DNA of 64,000 nucleotides from Thermococcus sp. MAR1 (GTDB taxonomy: Archaea > Methanobacteriota_B > Thermococci > Thermococcales > Thermococcaceae), in contig NZ_SNUF01000001.1 in the NCBI RefSeq assembly GCF_012027305.1, forward strand, positions 186,001-250,000, written 5' to 3'. Position 1 is the first letter of the stretch. Every line of letters begins with the position of its first letter. Made by a program: the position numbers and the translations under genes. This document shows, in pieces, positions 36,286-44,221 of the stretch. The notes under the pieces are model-generated. The model ran no database searches. It saw nothing but the letters and a program-made list of their open reading frames with translations, and was not told the origin of the DNA.

Positions 36286-37425
36286 TCACCGGAGGTAAAT
36301 TCTCAGTGTTCCTCTGAGCTTTTCGTGGATTTTTCTCACCTTATCGAGCGTGACCACGTACCTGTCGCTCACTCCGAGGGGGCGGGGGTTCGGGGCTAAG
36401 TATTCGGGGGTCCCTGTGAGCTCCCCGATGGACTCAAGTGCCTTGGATATAACAAAGAGCTCGGCGTGGAGCCTCAGAAGTGCCTCTTCCACGCTCATCT
36501 TCCCTTCCTTCACCGCCTTCCTGATGTTCTCCAGGTCCTCGAACATCTCTGGAGTATGCTCCCTCACCAGCGGCAGCATCTTCCCCTCCACGTGCCTTTC
36601 CCCAATCTTCACGTGGTTGTTCCTCGTCCAGTGTTCCTCCATGACCTTCGCTGCGTTCTCTAAGAGATGCTTCTTCGCCAGTATCATGTTCCTCAGGTTC
36701 TTGATCTCGTCCAGCGGAACCCCACCGAGCTTCTTGTACGTGTAGGACTTTACAGCGTTCTCAAACCACTTATCTAACCACACCGCCGTCGCCAGCCGAG
36801 GAGCAACGACCTTCACCTTCTCCTCAGGTATTCCTGCCTTTCTCAGTTCCTCCTCGACGGCCTTTTTCGTTTCGGGGAATTTTGGTTTCTTCGGTTCTAT
36901 CTTCTTCCCGCTGATCCCCGCCAGGAACTGCCGGAACTCTTCAAGTTCTGGCTCTATGTCGATGCCTGCGTTTCGGAGAATCTGGAAAGGATCTTCAGCA
37001 TCATTGGCAATTGCTCGAGATGTTGCGTCGAGGTGTCTAACGCTTGATACATCTGGAATGAGTTTGTCAGCTATCTTTATTGACTTTTCTAGTGCTTCTC
37101 TGATAGTTTTCTTTACATTATCATCAACGTACATACCTCTGTCCTGTAGAATTTTTGCCAACAAGTCAACGAATTTATCTGGGTTTTTCTTGATGTCGGG
37201 ATATCCCCCTCGGGTGAGCCACATGCTCAGTGCTTCTGCAACACCATGCCCGATTGTGTGGTTCGTGTTCCCAAGCTTCCTAGCGATTGCTAAGGTCAGA
37301 AATCCGTGAACTATGGGGTAGTGGACGCCATGCGGAGGGTTTTCATCTAGCCCCTTTTTGAAGTAATGGGAGTTCTTGATGCTCCTTATATATATAATCT
37401 CCTCTATCCTCCACGTCCAGGGCAT
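36286..37425 (-). CDS. Unrecognised helical protein; possible 3' part of a split gene
   Basis: No family recognised. The 379-codon frame encodes a soluble, mostly helical protein with a His-rich N-terminal patch (PPHGVHYPIVHGF, then TNHTIGHGVAEALSMW), a basic Lys/Pro linker (KKIEPKKPKFPETKKAVEEEL) and a helical C-terminal half. Its listed start (ATG at 37425) has no ribosome binding site and lies inside the end of the 87-codon frame. Adding one TA unit to a (TA)5 tract at 37387-37396 would join the two frames into a protein of about 440 residues, so either the real start is unclear or the gene is frameshifted. More AT-rich than neighbours; probably acquired. Confidence 0.5.
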   Translation of the reverse strand: MPWTWRIEEIIYIRSIKNSHYFKKGLDENPPHGVHYPIVHGFLTLAIARKLGNTNHTIGHGVAEALSMWLTRGGYPDIKKNPDKFVDLLAKILQDRGMYVDDNVKKTIREALEKSIKIADKLIPDVSSVRHLDATSRAIANDAEDPFQILRNAGIDIEPELEEFRQFLAGISGKKIEPKKPKFPETKKAVEEELRKAGIPEEKVKVVAPRLATAVWLDKWFENAVKSYTYKKLGGVPLDEIKNLRNMILAKKHLLENAAKVMEEHWTRNNHVKIGERHVEGKMLPLVREHTPEMFEDLENIRKAVKEGKMSVEEALLRLHAELFVISKALESIGELTGTPEYLAPNPRPLGVSDRYVVTLDKVRKIHEKLRGTLRIYLR

Positions 37426-37606
37426 TCCAGGCGTACTTCTCCGTGTGCTCTGGATCTACACTCTTTAGTATTTTTATCAGGCCCATTCCAGCACTTGCGT
37501 AAACGTATCCGATTTTTTTTACGGCCTCCTTCGGTAAACCCCACTTCCTTGAAAGATCTTCATACACATCTCGCTTGGGTTTTTCCTTCTTTTTCCGAAA
37601 GAACAT
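37343..37606 (-). CDS. Small basic protein, or 5' part of a frameshifted gene
   Basis: An 87-codon frame beginning MFFRKKKEKPKRDVYEDL, immediately after the stop of the upstream 442-codon gene (TAG directly followed by ATG). The N-terminus is strongly basic; the rest is helical (GLPKEAVKKIGYVYASAG). Its last 17 codons overlap the following frame. The peptide after the (TA)5 tract (KEHQELPLLQKGAR) looks less protein-like than the alternative frame, which supports reading through to the 379-codon frame. Function unknown. Confidence 0.45.
   Translation of the reverse strand: MFFRKKKEKPKRDVYEDLSRKWGLPKEAVKKIGYVYASAGMGLIKILKSVDPEHTEKYAWNALDVEDRGDYIYKEHQELPLLQKGAR
37387..37396. repeat. (TA)5 microsatellite at the junction of two frames
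   Basis: Five TA units lie inside the overlap of the 87- and 379-codon frames. Loss of one unit from (TA)6 gives exactly the observed frame difference. Confidence 0.6.
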
Positions 37607-38935
37607 CTACTTCGCCTCCACATACGTGTTTCTCGCAGGCGCGTGATTATCCCATATCAATCCCTTTCCCGTATTTATTACTACTGCAGGGCGACTATAT
37701 ACCTTCACGTCCAATGTCTGCGGGTGCGCAACCTGTGCCATTACATATAAGGACCCGGATACGGCACCGACTGCATTTGCCAGCGGAGCGCAGATCGACG
37801 ACTTCTTAAGTCTGCTTATTTTGTTTTTCAGGGCCTCTGGAAGGTTCTTTATCTGCTGGGCGCTGTTTTTCAGGAGATTTTCCGCCTTTGTAAGAGCATC
37901 CATTATCTTGTCTGGTTTTTGTGAACTGATCGCGCTGTCAAGCACCTTTGCAACGTCATCTAACTGGTCTGCCAGCTCGTCGTCCCCCGCAGCCCGCGCA
38001 ACCTTTGCCAGATTGCTGAGCCTGTTTCGTAAATTCTCCGAATACTTCAATACCGCTTCACTTTCACAGGATTGCGGCGATCCGCTTACGCAGCTGTGGA
38101 CTAGTTCGCCCACCGTTCGTGTACCCGTGTCTAAGCCACGTGCTACTGATGTAAGAGTATCCCATCTAAATTTGTCTGCTTTTTCAAACCACGGCACAGC
38201 AGCTGCAAACTCCTGGGCAATGCCTTCTCCGCTTTTAGCCGCGAATCTAACAGCTTGCCAGTATTTATATGATCGGTACCCATAGTATCCTGCGGTAAGT
38301 CCGAGTAGCCCAGCACCTGCTGCCGCGTATTCTGGCTCAATCAATTTGTCTTTAGTAAGATACGCGAGCCCTATTGATAGTGACGGGCCCAGCACACAGC
38401 TGAACACACCCTTTCCCGCATCACCAAGACCTCCACCGATACCCCCAGTAAGGTATGCACATCCAATATATGTGGCGATACATGCTGATGCCCACGCGCC
38501 GCCTGTGCTGAGTAACCTGGGGCCCTCTAACGCCCTGCTCAGCTCCGTCTTCTCTGCTATCCCATAGCTCTTCTTGCAGTCATTCCCGTTGATTATCAGG
38601 TGCAGGTTGTAGGACGTGTATAGACTCTCTTCCGGCAGGTTCACCACATCACAGCTCGCCTTCTCCGCATCCTCCACCCACACCCTCGGCTCTCCACCAT
38701 CAAACTCTATCATGAAATCATAGTCCCTCGGTCCTGCCGGCCCTCCCTTCTTGGCGTAGTAGACGAGTTTCTGACCGATCGTGTAGTTACAGTCGTATTC
38801 TTTCGTCTCGAATCCCCCGTTCTCTGCACCGACGCCATCACAGGGATCCTCTGCACCGAGCGCCGCCTGCATCACGGACTTCGCCACGCCCTTGCCAAGT
38901 CCATCGCCTTGCGGAGGGGTGAAGACTGGTATCAC
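37607..38935 (-). CDS. Unrecognised membrane-associated protein
   Basis: Not recognised. The 442-residue product has an N-terminal domain of about 135 residues with Cys32, Cys49, Cys95 and Cys120 (possible disulfides), a hydrophobic Gly-rich region (about 145-222: ACIATYIGCAYLTGGIGGG, then SLSIGLAYLTKD and AGLLGLTAGYYGY), a long helical part (about 225-385) and a short C-terminal domain. There is no N-terminal signal peptide. It starts at a GTG (the frame is closed by a stop 9 bases upstream). It is the first gene of an apparent operon with the two frames downstream. AT-rich, unlike surrounding genes. Confidence 0.55.
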   Translation of the reverse strand: MIPVFTPPQGDGLGKGVAKSVMQAALGAEDPCDGVGAENGGFETKEYDCNYTIGQKLVYYAKKGGPAGPRDYDFMIEFDGGEPRVWVEDAEKASCDVVNLPEESLYTSYNLHLIINGNDCKKSYGIAEKTELSRALEGPRLLSTGGAWASACIATYIGCAYLTGGIGGGLGDAGKGVFSCVLGPSLSIGLAYLTKDKLIEPEYAAAGAGLLGLTAGYYGYRSYKYWQAVRFAAKSGEGIAQEFAAAVPWFEKADKFRWDTLTSVARGLDTGTRTVGELVHSCVSGSPQSCESEAVLKYSENLRNRLSNLAKVARAAGDDELADQLDDVAKVLDSAISSQKPDKIMDALTKAENLLKNSAQQIKNLPEALKNKISRLKKSSICAPLANAVGAVSGSLYVMAQVAHPQTLDVKVYSRPAVVINTGKGLIWDNHAPARNTYVEAK

Positions 38936-39087
38936 CCTTTTCTATACTCTCACAAATCCTAAAAAAGCTTTCCCGGTGTTGTGGGTTTTCGATGGAAGAC
39001 CGTTAAGCTTGAGAGCACCTGTTTTCTGGTTTAGAGACTCAATTTATTTAAACTCAAGTTGTCATAGAATAGTAGCAGGTGGGAGAT

Positions 39088-39364
39088 GTGTTCAGGGTTG
39101 ATGTTGATAAGAGGGTTTTTAGAGAGGCTAAGAGGTGGCTAAAACCGGCTCACCGCAAAAGGTTGATAAATTTATTGAGGCTCTAAAGGTGGATCCCGAT
39201 TCCCCGTTCCGTCGGGTTTCGACGTGAGGAAAGTTAAAGACATGACCATAAAGGGTTTTCCGGCCTACGCGTTGAGACTTGGAGATTACAGGGTCCTTTA
39301 TGGGGTTGATTGGGAGAATAAGGTTATTTATCTAGCCGAAATAGAGCCAAGAGATGGCATATAA
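39088..39364 (+). pseudogene. Decayed RelE-type toxin gene, two frameshifts
   Basis: Three frames together give a RelE/ParE-like toxin: VFRVDVDKRVFREAKRWLKPAHRKRLI from the GTG at 39088 (after AGGTGGG), then FIEALKVDPDSPFRR in a second frame, then DVRKVKDMTIKGFPAYALRLGDYRVLYGVDW in a third, ending at 39364. One frameshift lies near AAATTTATT (about 39167-39175) and one near CGGGTTTCGACG (about 39209-39221). A TATA-like ATTTATTTAAAC precedes. The gene cannot make a full toxin. Its 3' end faces an antitoxin-like gene on the other strand. Confidence 0.75.
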
Positions 39365-39367
39365 GCG

Positions 39368-39616
39368 TTAATCTTCCAGCATCTCCGAGAGTATCTTAAT
39401 GGCATCATCCCCACTAACTACCCCAGCTTTCCCGCTCTTATACTCCTCGAACCTCTTTTCGAGCTCCTTCAGGGTTTCTTCGTCAACCTCTTCCACCGGA
39501 AGGCTTTCGGCCTTCATCTTCAGGACTTCAATCTTCAACCTCTCCAGCTCATTCTCCATCTCATTGATCCTTTGGAGAATTGAGTTAACGTTCTGAATCG
39601 CCTCGCTCATACCCAT
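39368..39616 (-). CDS. Orphan antitoxin-like coiled-coil protein
   Basis: An 82-residue acidic protein: an N-terminal coiled coil (IQNVNSILQRINEMENELER) and a C-terminal EETLKELEKRFEEYKSGKAG segment of the kind that wraps RelE-family toxins in archaeal antitoxins. No toxin gene follows it on its own strand; the only nearby partner candidate is the decayed toxin read convergently. Assignment as antitoxin is by character and location. Start may be the ATG at 39616 or the one at 39610. Confidence 0.5.
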   Translation of the reverse strand: MGMSEAIQNVNSILQRINEMENELERLKIEVLKMKAESLPVEEVDEETLKELEKRFEEYKSGKAGVVSGDDAIKILSEMLED

Positions 39617-39732
39617 CGTTTAAGGAATGAGCCTATAGGTTAATTGGGTTTTCGGTGGTGCTTCATCGCAATGAAGATGCTCCTTTGTGCGGAATAGTGG
39701 AAACCCCGAGTATGTAGCCAAACCCATCGGAG

Positions 39733-39987
39733 CTAACGGTAGGCTCGCTCCCTTCTCTCAATCTTGAAGATTGTGACCCTGAAGTTCTCATCGTCGACCT
39801 CGTAAAGAATTCTGAACGAACCCACCCGGATTCTGTAGGTATGCTCTTCTCCTCGAATCTTCTTATAGGGGTATGAGAAAGGGTTTTCAGACAACCGGAG
39901 GATTATCTCCTTCAGCTTTCTTTTATGGGCAGGTTGTAATGACCTTACCTGCTTGGCGGCTTTCTTGGTAAAGACTACCTCGTACAT
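39733..39987 (-). CDS. RelE/ParE-type toxin
   Basis: An 84-residue toxin of the RelE superfamily, mRNA interferases that act in the ribosome in studied cases. Typical features: YEVVFTKKAAKQVRSLQP, the basic KRKLKEIILRLSENPFSYPYKKIRGEEHTYRIRVGSF region split by short loops, and RILYEVDDENFRVTIFKIERRERAY. Arg residues in RIRVGSFRILYEV correspond to catalytic positions. It begins 3 bases after the stop of its antitoxin gene, as in a relBE operon. Confidence 0.88.
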   Translation of the reverse strand: MYEVVFTKKAAKQVRSLQPAHKRKLKEIILRLSENPFSYPYKKIRGEEHTYRIRVGSFRILYEVDDENFRVTIFKIERRERAYR

Positions 39988-39990
39988 ATT

Positions 39991-40173
39991 TCACTCCTCA
40001 AAAAGCTCCTCAAAGCGAACGAACTCTCCTCCCTTGACTTCCTCGCGCATTTTTTTGAGTTCGTCTCTTTCTTTTTCCGTCAGATCTTCATAGCCAAGAA
40101 AGTTGTCTATCTTGGCGTTTAGCGTTACAAGTAGTCGCTCAATGCGCTCCAACCTTTCAACTACCTCGCTCAT
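39991..40173 (-). CDS. Antitoxin of the RelE-type toxin
   Basis: A 60-residue acidic protein: an N-terminal helical dimerisation part (VVERLERIERLLVTLNAKI) and a C-terminal toxin-binding part rich in Glu and Lys (GYEDLTEKERDELKKMREEV, FVRFEELFEE). It would neutralise the toxin encoded 3 bases downstream. The start at 40173 is six bases after GGTG at 40183-40180; the open frame extends 5 codons upstream without support. Confidence 0.8.
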   Translation of the reverse strand: MSEVVERLERIERLLVTLNAKIDNFLGYEDLTEKERDELKKMREEVKGGEFVRFEELFEE

Positions 40174-40204
40174 GATCTCACCAATCATACTTTTCCTACC
40201 AACC

Positions 40205-40909
40205 TTAAATACTTCCCGCTTCTATCATCTCCAGCACCTCTAAAATCCCCTCAACGTTTGGCACCTCAAAGCCCCTCTCGTGGATCTTCCTTATTTCCTC
40301 GGCTTCGGGGTTTATCCAGACCGCCCAGAGACCGGCCCTTAAAGCACCCTCGAAGTCCTCCGCATAGGTATCGCCTATGTGGATTGCCTCGTCCGGAGAA
40401 ACATTGAAAACCCTGAGCAGCTTCTCGAACATCTCCGGCATCGGCTTGTAAGCTAAGACCTCGTCGGCGAAGAAGGTTTTGTCAATGTAGTCTGTAAGCC
40501 CGAACCTTTCGAGCAAAAGCCTCGTGTAGGAGCCGGGCCAGAACATCACGTTTCCTGTGAGGGTGACCTTCAGGCCCTTTCTCTTAACGCCTTCAAGGGC
40601 TTCCTTTGCCCCGGGGAGGACTATCCCCTCATCGACTCTCAGAAGGGCCCTCGCTCCAGCCCTCTTGACGAGTTCCACATCTATCCCCAAAAGTTCCGCC
40701 AGCATCTCCTGGCTCTCTTCGAGTGCCCTGGCCGGATTTCCTGCGGTTTTCGCGCGTATTCGCTTTATCCTCTCACGGGTGAGCATCATTCCCTCGACGA
40801 CGTCTATTATGCACGCTCCCATCAGCTTGGAGAGCTCAACGGCCATAGAATCCAGCATGACGTTGATGTCCAACAGCGTGTTCCAGACGTCGAATGAAAC
40901 GAGCTTCAT
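40205..40909 (-). CDS. HAD-superfamily hydrolase
   Basis: A 234-residue HAD hydrolase with an alpha-helical cap (about 15-85). Motif I is VSFDVWNTLLD: the nucleophile Asp7 is present but the usual second Asp two residues on is Trp9, so the general acid of classic phosphatases is missing. Motif II is the Thr in LKVTLTGN, motif III Lys in LAYKPMPEMF and motif IV GDTYAEDFEGA. It may be a phosphatase with altered mechanism or another HAD activity. The start at 40909 follows GGTGATGAGC. Substrate unknown. Confidence 0.85.
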   Translation of the reverse strand: MKLVSFDVWNTLLDINVMLDSMAVELSKLMGACIIDVVEGMMLTRERIKRIRAKTAGNPARALEESQEMLAELLGIDVELVKRAGARALLRVDEGIVLPGAKEALEGVKRKGLKVTLTGNVMFWPGSYTRLLLERFGLTDYIDKTFFADEVLAYKPMPEMFEKLLRVFNVSPDEAIHIGDTYAEDFEGALRAGLWAVWINPEAEEIRKIHERGFEVPNVEGILEVLEMIEAGSI

Positions 40910-40948
40910 GCTCATCACCGGTTTGGATTCCCTTCGGAGGATAAAAAC

Positions 40949-41977
40949 TCAACGGTCATTCTCCCTGCCCGCGAGATAAATGAGGCCCTTCATGAGGCCC
41001 GCCTCCCTGAGAACCGTTTTTAGATTCCTGAACCTGGAACGCATGACGAAGAGCTCGTAGAAGCCCTCCAGATTGCCCCAGTGGCCGTAGGCACTCAAGG
41101 CTAAGTACATAACCTCCTTGGGCTTGAGCTTTCTCCCAAGGCTTTCGTTCAGGGCTTTAAGTCCCGGCTTTATCCTCTCAAGAAGTCCCTCCCTCGTTAT
41201 GAGGTGGAGCATGAGGTCTTCAACCGTGGGCTTCTTCCACTCTATTGTCTCGTCCTCGAAGGGCAGGCCGATTATCAGAGGAACCACCTCGGTTTTCCCC
41301 ACGATGTAGCCAACGGATGTTCTCCTGTGTTTAAAACCCGAGAGCTTTCCGGCTATCGAGGCCAGAGCAATCTCTCTGCCCTCATCGACGTCGATAGCCA
41401 CTCCGATCCTCTCAACGGTGAAGTCGAATACATCCATGGCTTTAATGAAGTTCCCGAGGTTCCTTATGACGCCGGAGTTTCCTTCGCTCGGAATTATTGC
41501 TAGGTAATAGCCATCCTCCCGCTTCAGCAGGTCGAAGTTGTCGCGCTCAAAGACCCTCTCTATAAACCTCAGGCTGTAAGGTGCCTTCCTACTCTCCTTG
41601 AACTCAAAGAGCTTCTTGAAGACTGCCTTGAAGAATTTGGCGTCGGTTTTCCCCTCGACGAAGAGGACGCTTGTCCTTGCTTCTTCCCCTGAAAAGTTCC
41701 CCCTCACATCGAAGTCGAGGTACTTCCTCAGCTCATAGGTCTCCTTGAGGGTGAGGCTCTTCCCCGTGTCGGAATATATCAGGACGTTCTCCTCGCCCCG
41801 CCTGAACTTCCAGGTTATCAAGTCGATAAGCTCAAGGCTCGCCGTAACGACGGTCTCCTCCCCCCTTAGGGAATCCACGAAATCGATGAGTTCATCTCGG
41901 TTTTTCCTGTATTCGGGAAATAGGATGGCCTTCTCGTCGGCGAAGGCCTCGAAGCGGTTTCCAGTTATGAGCTTCAT
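40949..41977 (-). CDS. TOPRIM-domain protein (OLD/DUF3226-like)
   Basis: A 342-residue protein with a TOPRIM-like core: the Glu motif in SVLFVEGKTDAKFFKAVF (about 103-120) and the acidic DxD-type motif in IGVAIDVDEGREIA (about 200-213). TOPRIM domains of this type occur in OLD nucleases and DUF3226 proteins and bind Mg2+ for nucleic-acid cleavage. An N-terminal 95 residues (GNRFEAFADEKAILFPEYR) and a helical C-terminal 130 residues are not recognised. No ATPase domain is attached, unlike OLD proteins. Start follows GGTGAAGTGA; it directly abuts the upstream membrane protein gene. Confidence 0.6.
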   Translation of the reverse strand: MKLITGNRFEAFADEKAILFPEYRKNRDELIDFVDSLRGEETVVTASLELIDLITWKFRRGEENVLIYSDTGKSLTLKETYELRKYLDFDVRGNFSGEEARTSVLFVEGKTDAKFFKAVFKKLFEFKESRKAPYSLRFIERVFERDNFDLLKREDGYYLAIIPSEGNSGVIRNLGNFIKAMDVFDFTVERIGVAIDVDEGREIALASIAGKLSGFKHRRTSVGYIVGKTEVVPLIIGLPFEDETIEWKKPTVEDLMLHLITREGLLERIKPGLKALNESLGRKLKPKEVMYLALSAYGHWGNLEGFYELFVMRSRFRNLKTVLREAGLMKGLIYLAGRENDR

Positions 41978-42514
41978 TCACTTCACCATGTCAACGGTTA
42001 TGGCACCTATCACCGCGAACGTGCTTATAAGTATGGTCGCGTTGACGTACTGGCCGGGTGTGAAGTCGGCCAGGCTGTTGATTCCGTACACGTATATCAG
42101 AACGGCCGATATTAGGTAGGCTATAGCAGTTACTGTCAGGAGTCTCTTCGGGATATGGAAGAGCTCCTCCCTCTTTAGGTTCCCTATCCTGGATTTGGTT
42201 ATGAACAGGTACGCAACCCCTAACGTCATGAGGAGTACCGCGATTGAACGTTCAACTGAGATGTCCTTGGCTATCTCCCACAGCTCCTCCGTGAAGAGAA
42301 ATGGAAGGGCGAAGGTGACCGCTCCAATGATTTCCTGGGCTATGTCATCCCAGCCGAGTTTGTCGGGGGTTTTCCTGGCCCTGCTCTCTTTCCGCAGCTC
42401 TTCTATACTCTCGTATATCTCTTTCAGCTTCTCTTCCATCCCGGTTCGCCTTTCGTTTTCAACCCGGTGCTCAGGTTCGGGGTTCATCATCCGGTCAGCA
42501 TTGGATTCACTCAT
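41978..42514 (-). CDS. DUF2391-like integral membrane protein
   Basis: A 178-residue protein with an N-terminal charged helical segment (MEEKLKEIYESIEELRK) and four membrane segments (about 65-80, 93-107, 125-144, 152-172), ending TFAVIGAITVDMVK. It resembles DUF2391 archaeal membrane proteins; function unknown. The start is placed at 42514 or the adjacent ATG at 42517, about 30 bases from TTATAA at 42543-42548, which would make a nearly leaderless transcript. The stop is directly followed by the ATG of the TOPRIM gene. Confidence 0.55.
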   Translation of the reverse strand: MSESNADRMMNPEPEHRVENERRTGMEEKLKEIYESIEELRKESRARKTPDKLGWDDIAQEIIGAVTFALPFLFTEELWEIAKDISVERSIAVLLMTLGVAYLFITKSRIGNLKREELFHIPKRLLTVTAIAYLISAVLIYVYGINSLADFTPGQYVNATILISTFAVIGAITVDMVK

Positions 42515-42540
42515 CATCGCAGAAGTAACTTTCGGGGAAA

Positions 42541-42550
42541 GGTTATAAAG
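42541..42550. promoter_or_regulatory. Single palindromic TATA between divergent genes
   Basis: GGTTATAAAG contains palindromic TTATAA (42543-42548). It lies about 32 bases from the minus-strand start (42514) and about 36 from the plus-strand start (42582). Confidence 0.45.
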
Positions 42551-42581
42551 GTTGAGATGCACTTTAAATCGGTGATAGACG

Positions 42582-44048
42582 ATGAAAAGGGCTTTGGTTC
42601 TGTTTATGGGCCTGGTGGTTCTGGGCCTGCTCCTTACGCCGATTAACGCAGCGGTTACTGGCATCAATTCCTCGAACACAGTGATAGTCCTTCCAACAAC
42701 TAAGATAGTTAACGGCGTGCCGCTTCACATAGGTGAGGATGCCATAACGGGTTCGAGGCTCGGTGCATTCCTGGTTCTCCAGGGGGTTTCTCAGGGTACG
42801 TACACGAAAACTGTTTCCGTGCCGGTTGAGTACCACAGCGTGCTCATTCCCGATGAAAACCAGACCTACAAGCTCAACCCCACCGACATGCCCGACGTCG
42901 GTGTTAACGTCAGCGACGAGCCGGTGGGGCATGGCATAGTCATCCAAGTAGACTTCTCGAGGATCGGGTTTAACTCCACTAAAAAAGCCGCCGAGTTTAC
43001 AGACAGGAGCGTGGAGATAATCTTCAACGAGAACACCACCCCACTCAACATCGGCGGGGATTACAAGGTCATCTCAACAACGGTTGATGGGAAGGACACG
43101 ATGTACTTTTATTCATACTTGGAGATGACGGGGATTTCGAGTTCCCTCGGGGATACCCTTAGTGTTGGAGAGTGGAGCATAAAGTTCGTGGACATAAACG
43201 TTAACCAGGAAGAGATGCTCATCGACCTTACATATCCAAGCGGCCTTCTAAAGCAAAAGACCATGGAAAAGGACTATTACTACCTGATGTACGTCGATGC
43301 TGAAGGAAACGAGGACTTTGAGCCATTCAGCACCTATCCCGAGAGCAGGATAAACGAACTTCTCGAAAGTGGTGTTAGGAATCTATTTGTCTTTACACCA
43401 ACCAGCTTCTTTATAGGTGTGGGCGGCACAAAGAGTGTCATCTATGACTACTGGTACTATGAGAAGGTCAGACAGTACCAGGACGGGGATGTATACAATG
43501 GCCAGTGGGTCTGGGATATTGATCCTGACAACAACCTTTACATACTCTACCTCCACGTCAACGAGAGTGCGGGCTTCAAGAGGGTTTTCATCGGCGAGGG
43601 CTCCTCCTTAAAACTGCCCACCGACTGGGGCCTGGAGATAACACCGACCTTCACAAAGAACAACGACGGTGAGATAGCCGGTGTGGAGGGCTACCGCTTC
43701 GTCCGCGTTGCCTCTGTTACAAAGAAAGTCTCCATAACCGCGCCAAAGATCGAGGCCACCGATGACGTCTACGACTTCATAGTCGAGGACACTCAGCTCA
43801 AGGACTTCCCAGCTGACAAGAACGTCATCATCGTCGGCGGCTGGGTCAGCAATAAAGCGTGGGAACTGCTGGAGCAGGCCTATGGCAAGGACACGGTCAA
43901 CGCGATCAAGGACGAGATTAACCAGAAGGGCTACATTATAAAGGAGCTCCCCAATCCGAACAACGGGAACTACAAGGTTATCATCCTCGCAGGAAAGACG
44001 TACGCCGAGACAAGGCTCGCAGTGGAGAAGTTCATGAAGAGCCTGTGA
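42582..44048 (+). CDS. S-layer-like secreted protein
   Basis: A 488-residue exported protein. The signal peptide (about 1-24, LVLFMGLVVLGLLLTPINA) is followed by a beta-rich region with several NxS/T sites, an acidic middle (GNEDFEPFSTYPESRINELLE) and a C-terminal domain KNVIIVGGWVSNKAWELLEQAYGK to GNYKVIILAGKTYAETRLAVEKF that is typical of Thermococcales and Methanococcales S-layer proteins. No C-terminal membrane anchor is present. It would build or decorate the surface lattice. The start follows GGTGATAGAC. It may be a shorter paralogue of the main S-layer protein, since major Thermococcales S-layer proteins are longer. Confidence 0.7.
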   Translation: MKRALVLFMGLVVLGLLLTPINAAVTGINSSNTVIVLPTTKIVNGVPLHIGEDAITGSRLGAFLVLQGVSQGTYTKTVSVPVEYHSVLIPDENQTYKLNPTDMPDVGVNVSDEPVGHGIVIQVDFSRIGFNSTKKAAEFTDRSVEIIFNENTTPLNIGGDYKVISTTVDGKDTMYFYSYLEMTGISSSLGDTLSVGEWSIKFVDINVNQEEMLIDLTYPSGLLKQKTMEKDYYYLMYVDAEGNEDFEPFSTYPESRINELLESGVRNLFVFTPTSFFIGVGGTKSVIYDYWYYEKVRQYQDGDVYNGQWVWDIDPDNNLYILYLHVNESAGFKRVFIGEGSSLKLPTDWGLEITPTFTKNNDGEIAGVEGYRFVRVASVTKKVSITAPKIEATDDVYDFIVEDTQLKDFPADKNVIIVGGWVSNKAWELLEQAYGKDTVNAIKDEINQKGYIIKELPNPNNGNYKVIILAGKTYAETRLAVEKFMKSL

Positions 44049-44188
44049 AAAGAAAATCCATGCCTTATTTTATCTCGTTTTCCCGATTTTACGCTCTTAA
44101 ATTTGAGCCAGGAATAAGCTGTATTTTTGATTTAAACGCTGAGTAATTGCCCGTTTTTTTAATAAACTTTTCGGTTGTGTGAGGGGTA

Positions 44189-44221
44189 AGTTTATATACT
44201 CGACAGCGGTCTGAACGTTCA
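44189..44221 (+). promoter_or_regulatory. Promoter of the 44221 MFS gene with palindrome at the start codon
   Basis: TATA box in AGTTTATATACT (44189-44200) is about 25 bases before the ATG, so transcription should begin at or next to the start codon. TGAACGTTCA (44212-44221) is a perfect 10-bp palindrome ending on the A of that ATG, an ideal place for a repressor. Confidence 0.5.

Noticed and set aside
39617-39732. Hairpin CTTCAT-CGCA-ATGAAG and nearby GGAAACC-like words as a possible CRISPR remnant or guide RNA
   Set aside because: Only one short hairpin, no repeated unit, and no C/D or H/ACA box arrangement that I could defend.
40205-40909. Haloacid dehalogenase proper
   Set aside because: Active-site pattern does not specify dehalogenase; called HAD superfamily only.
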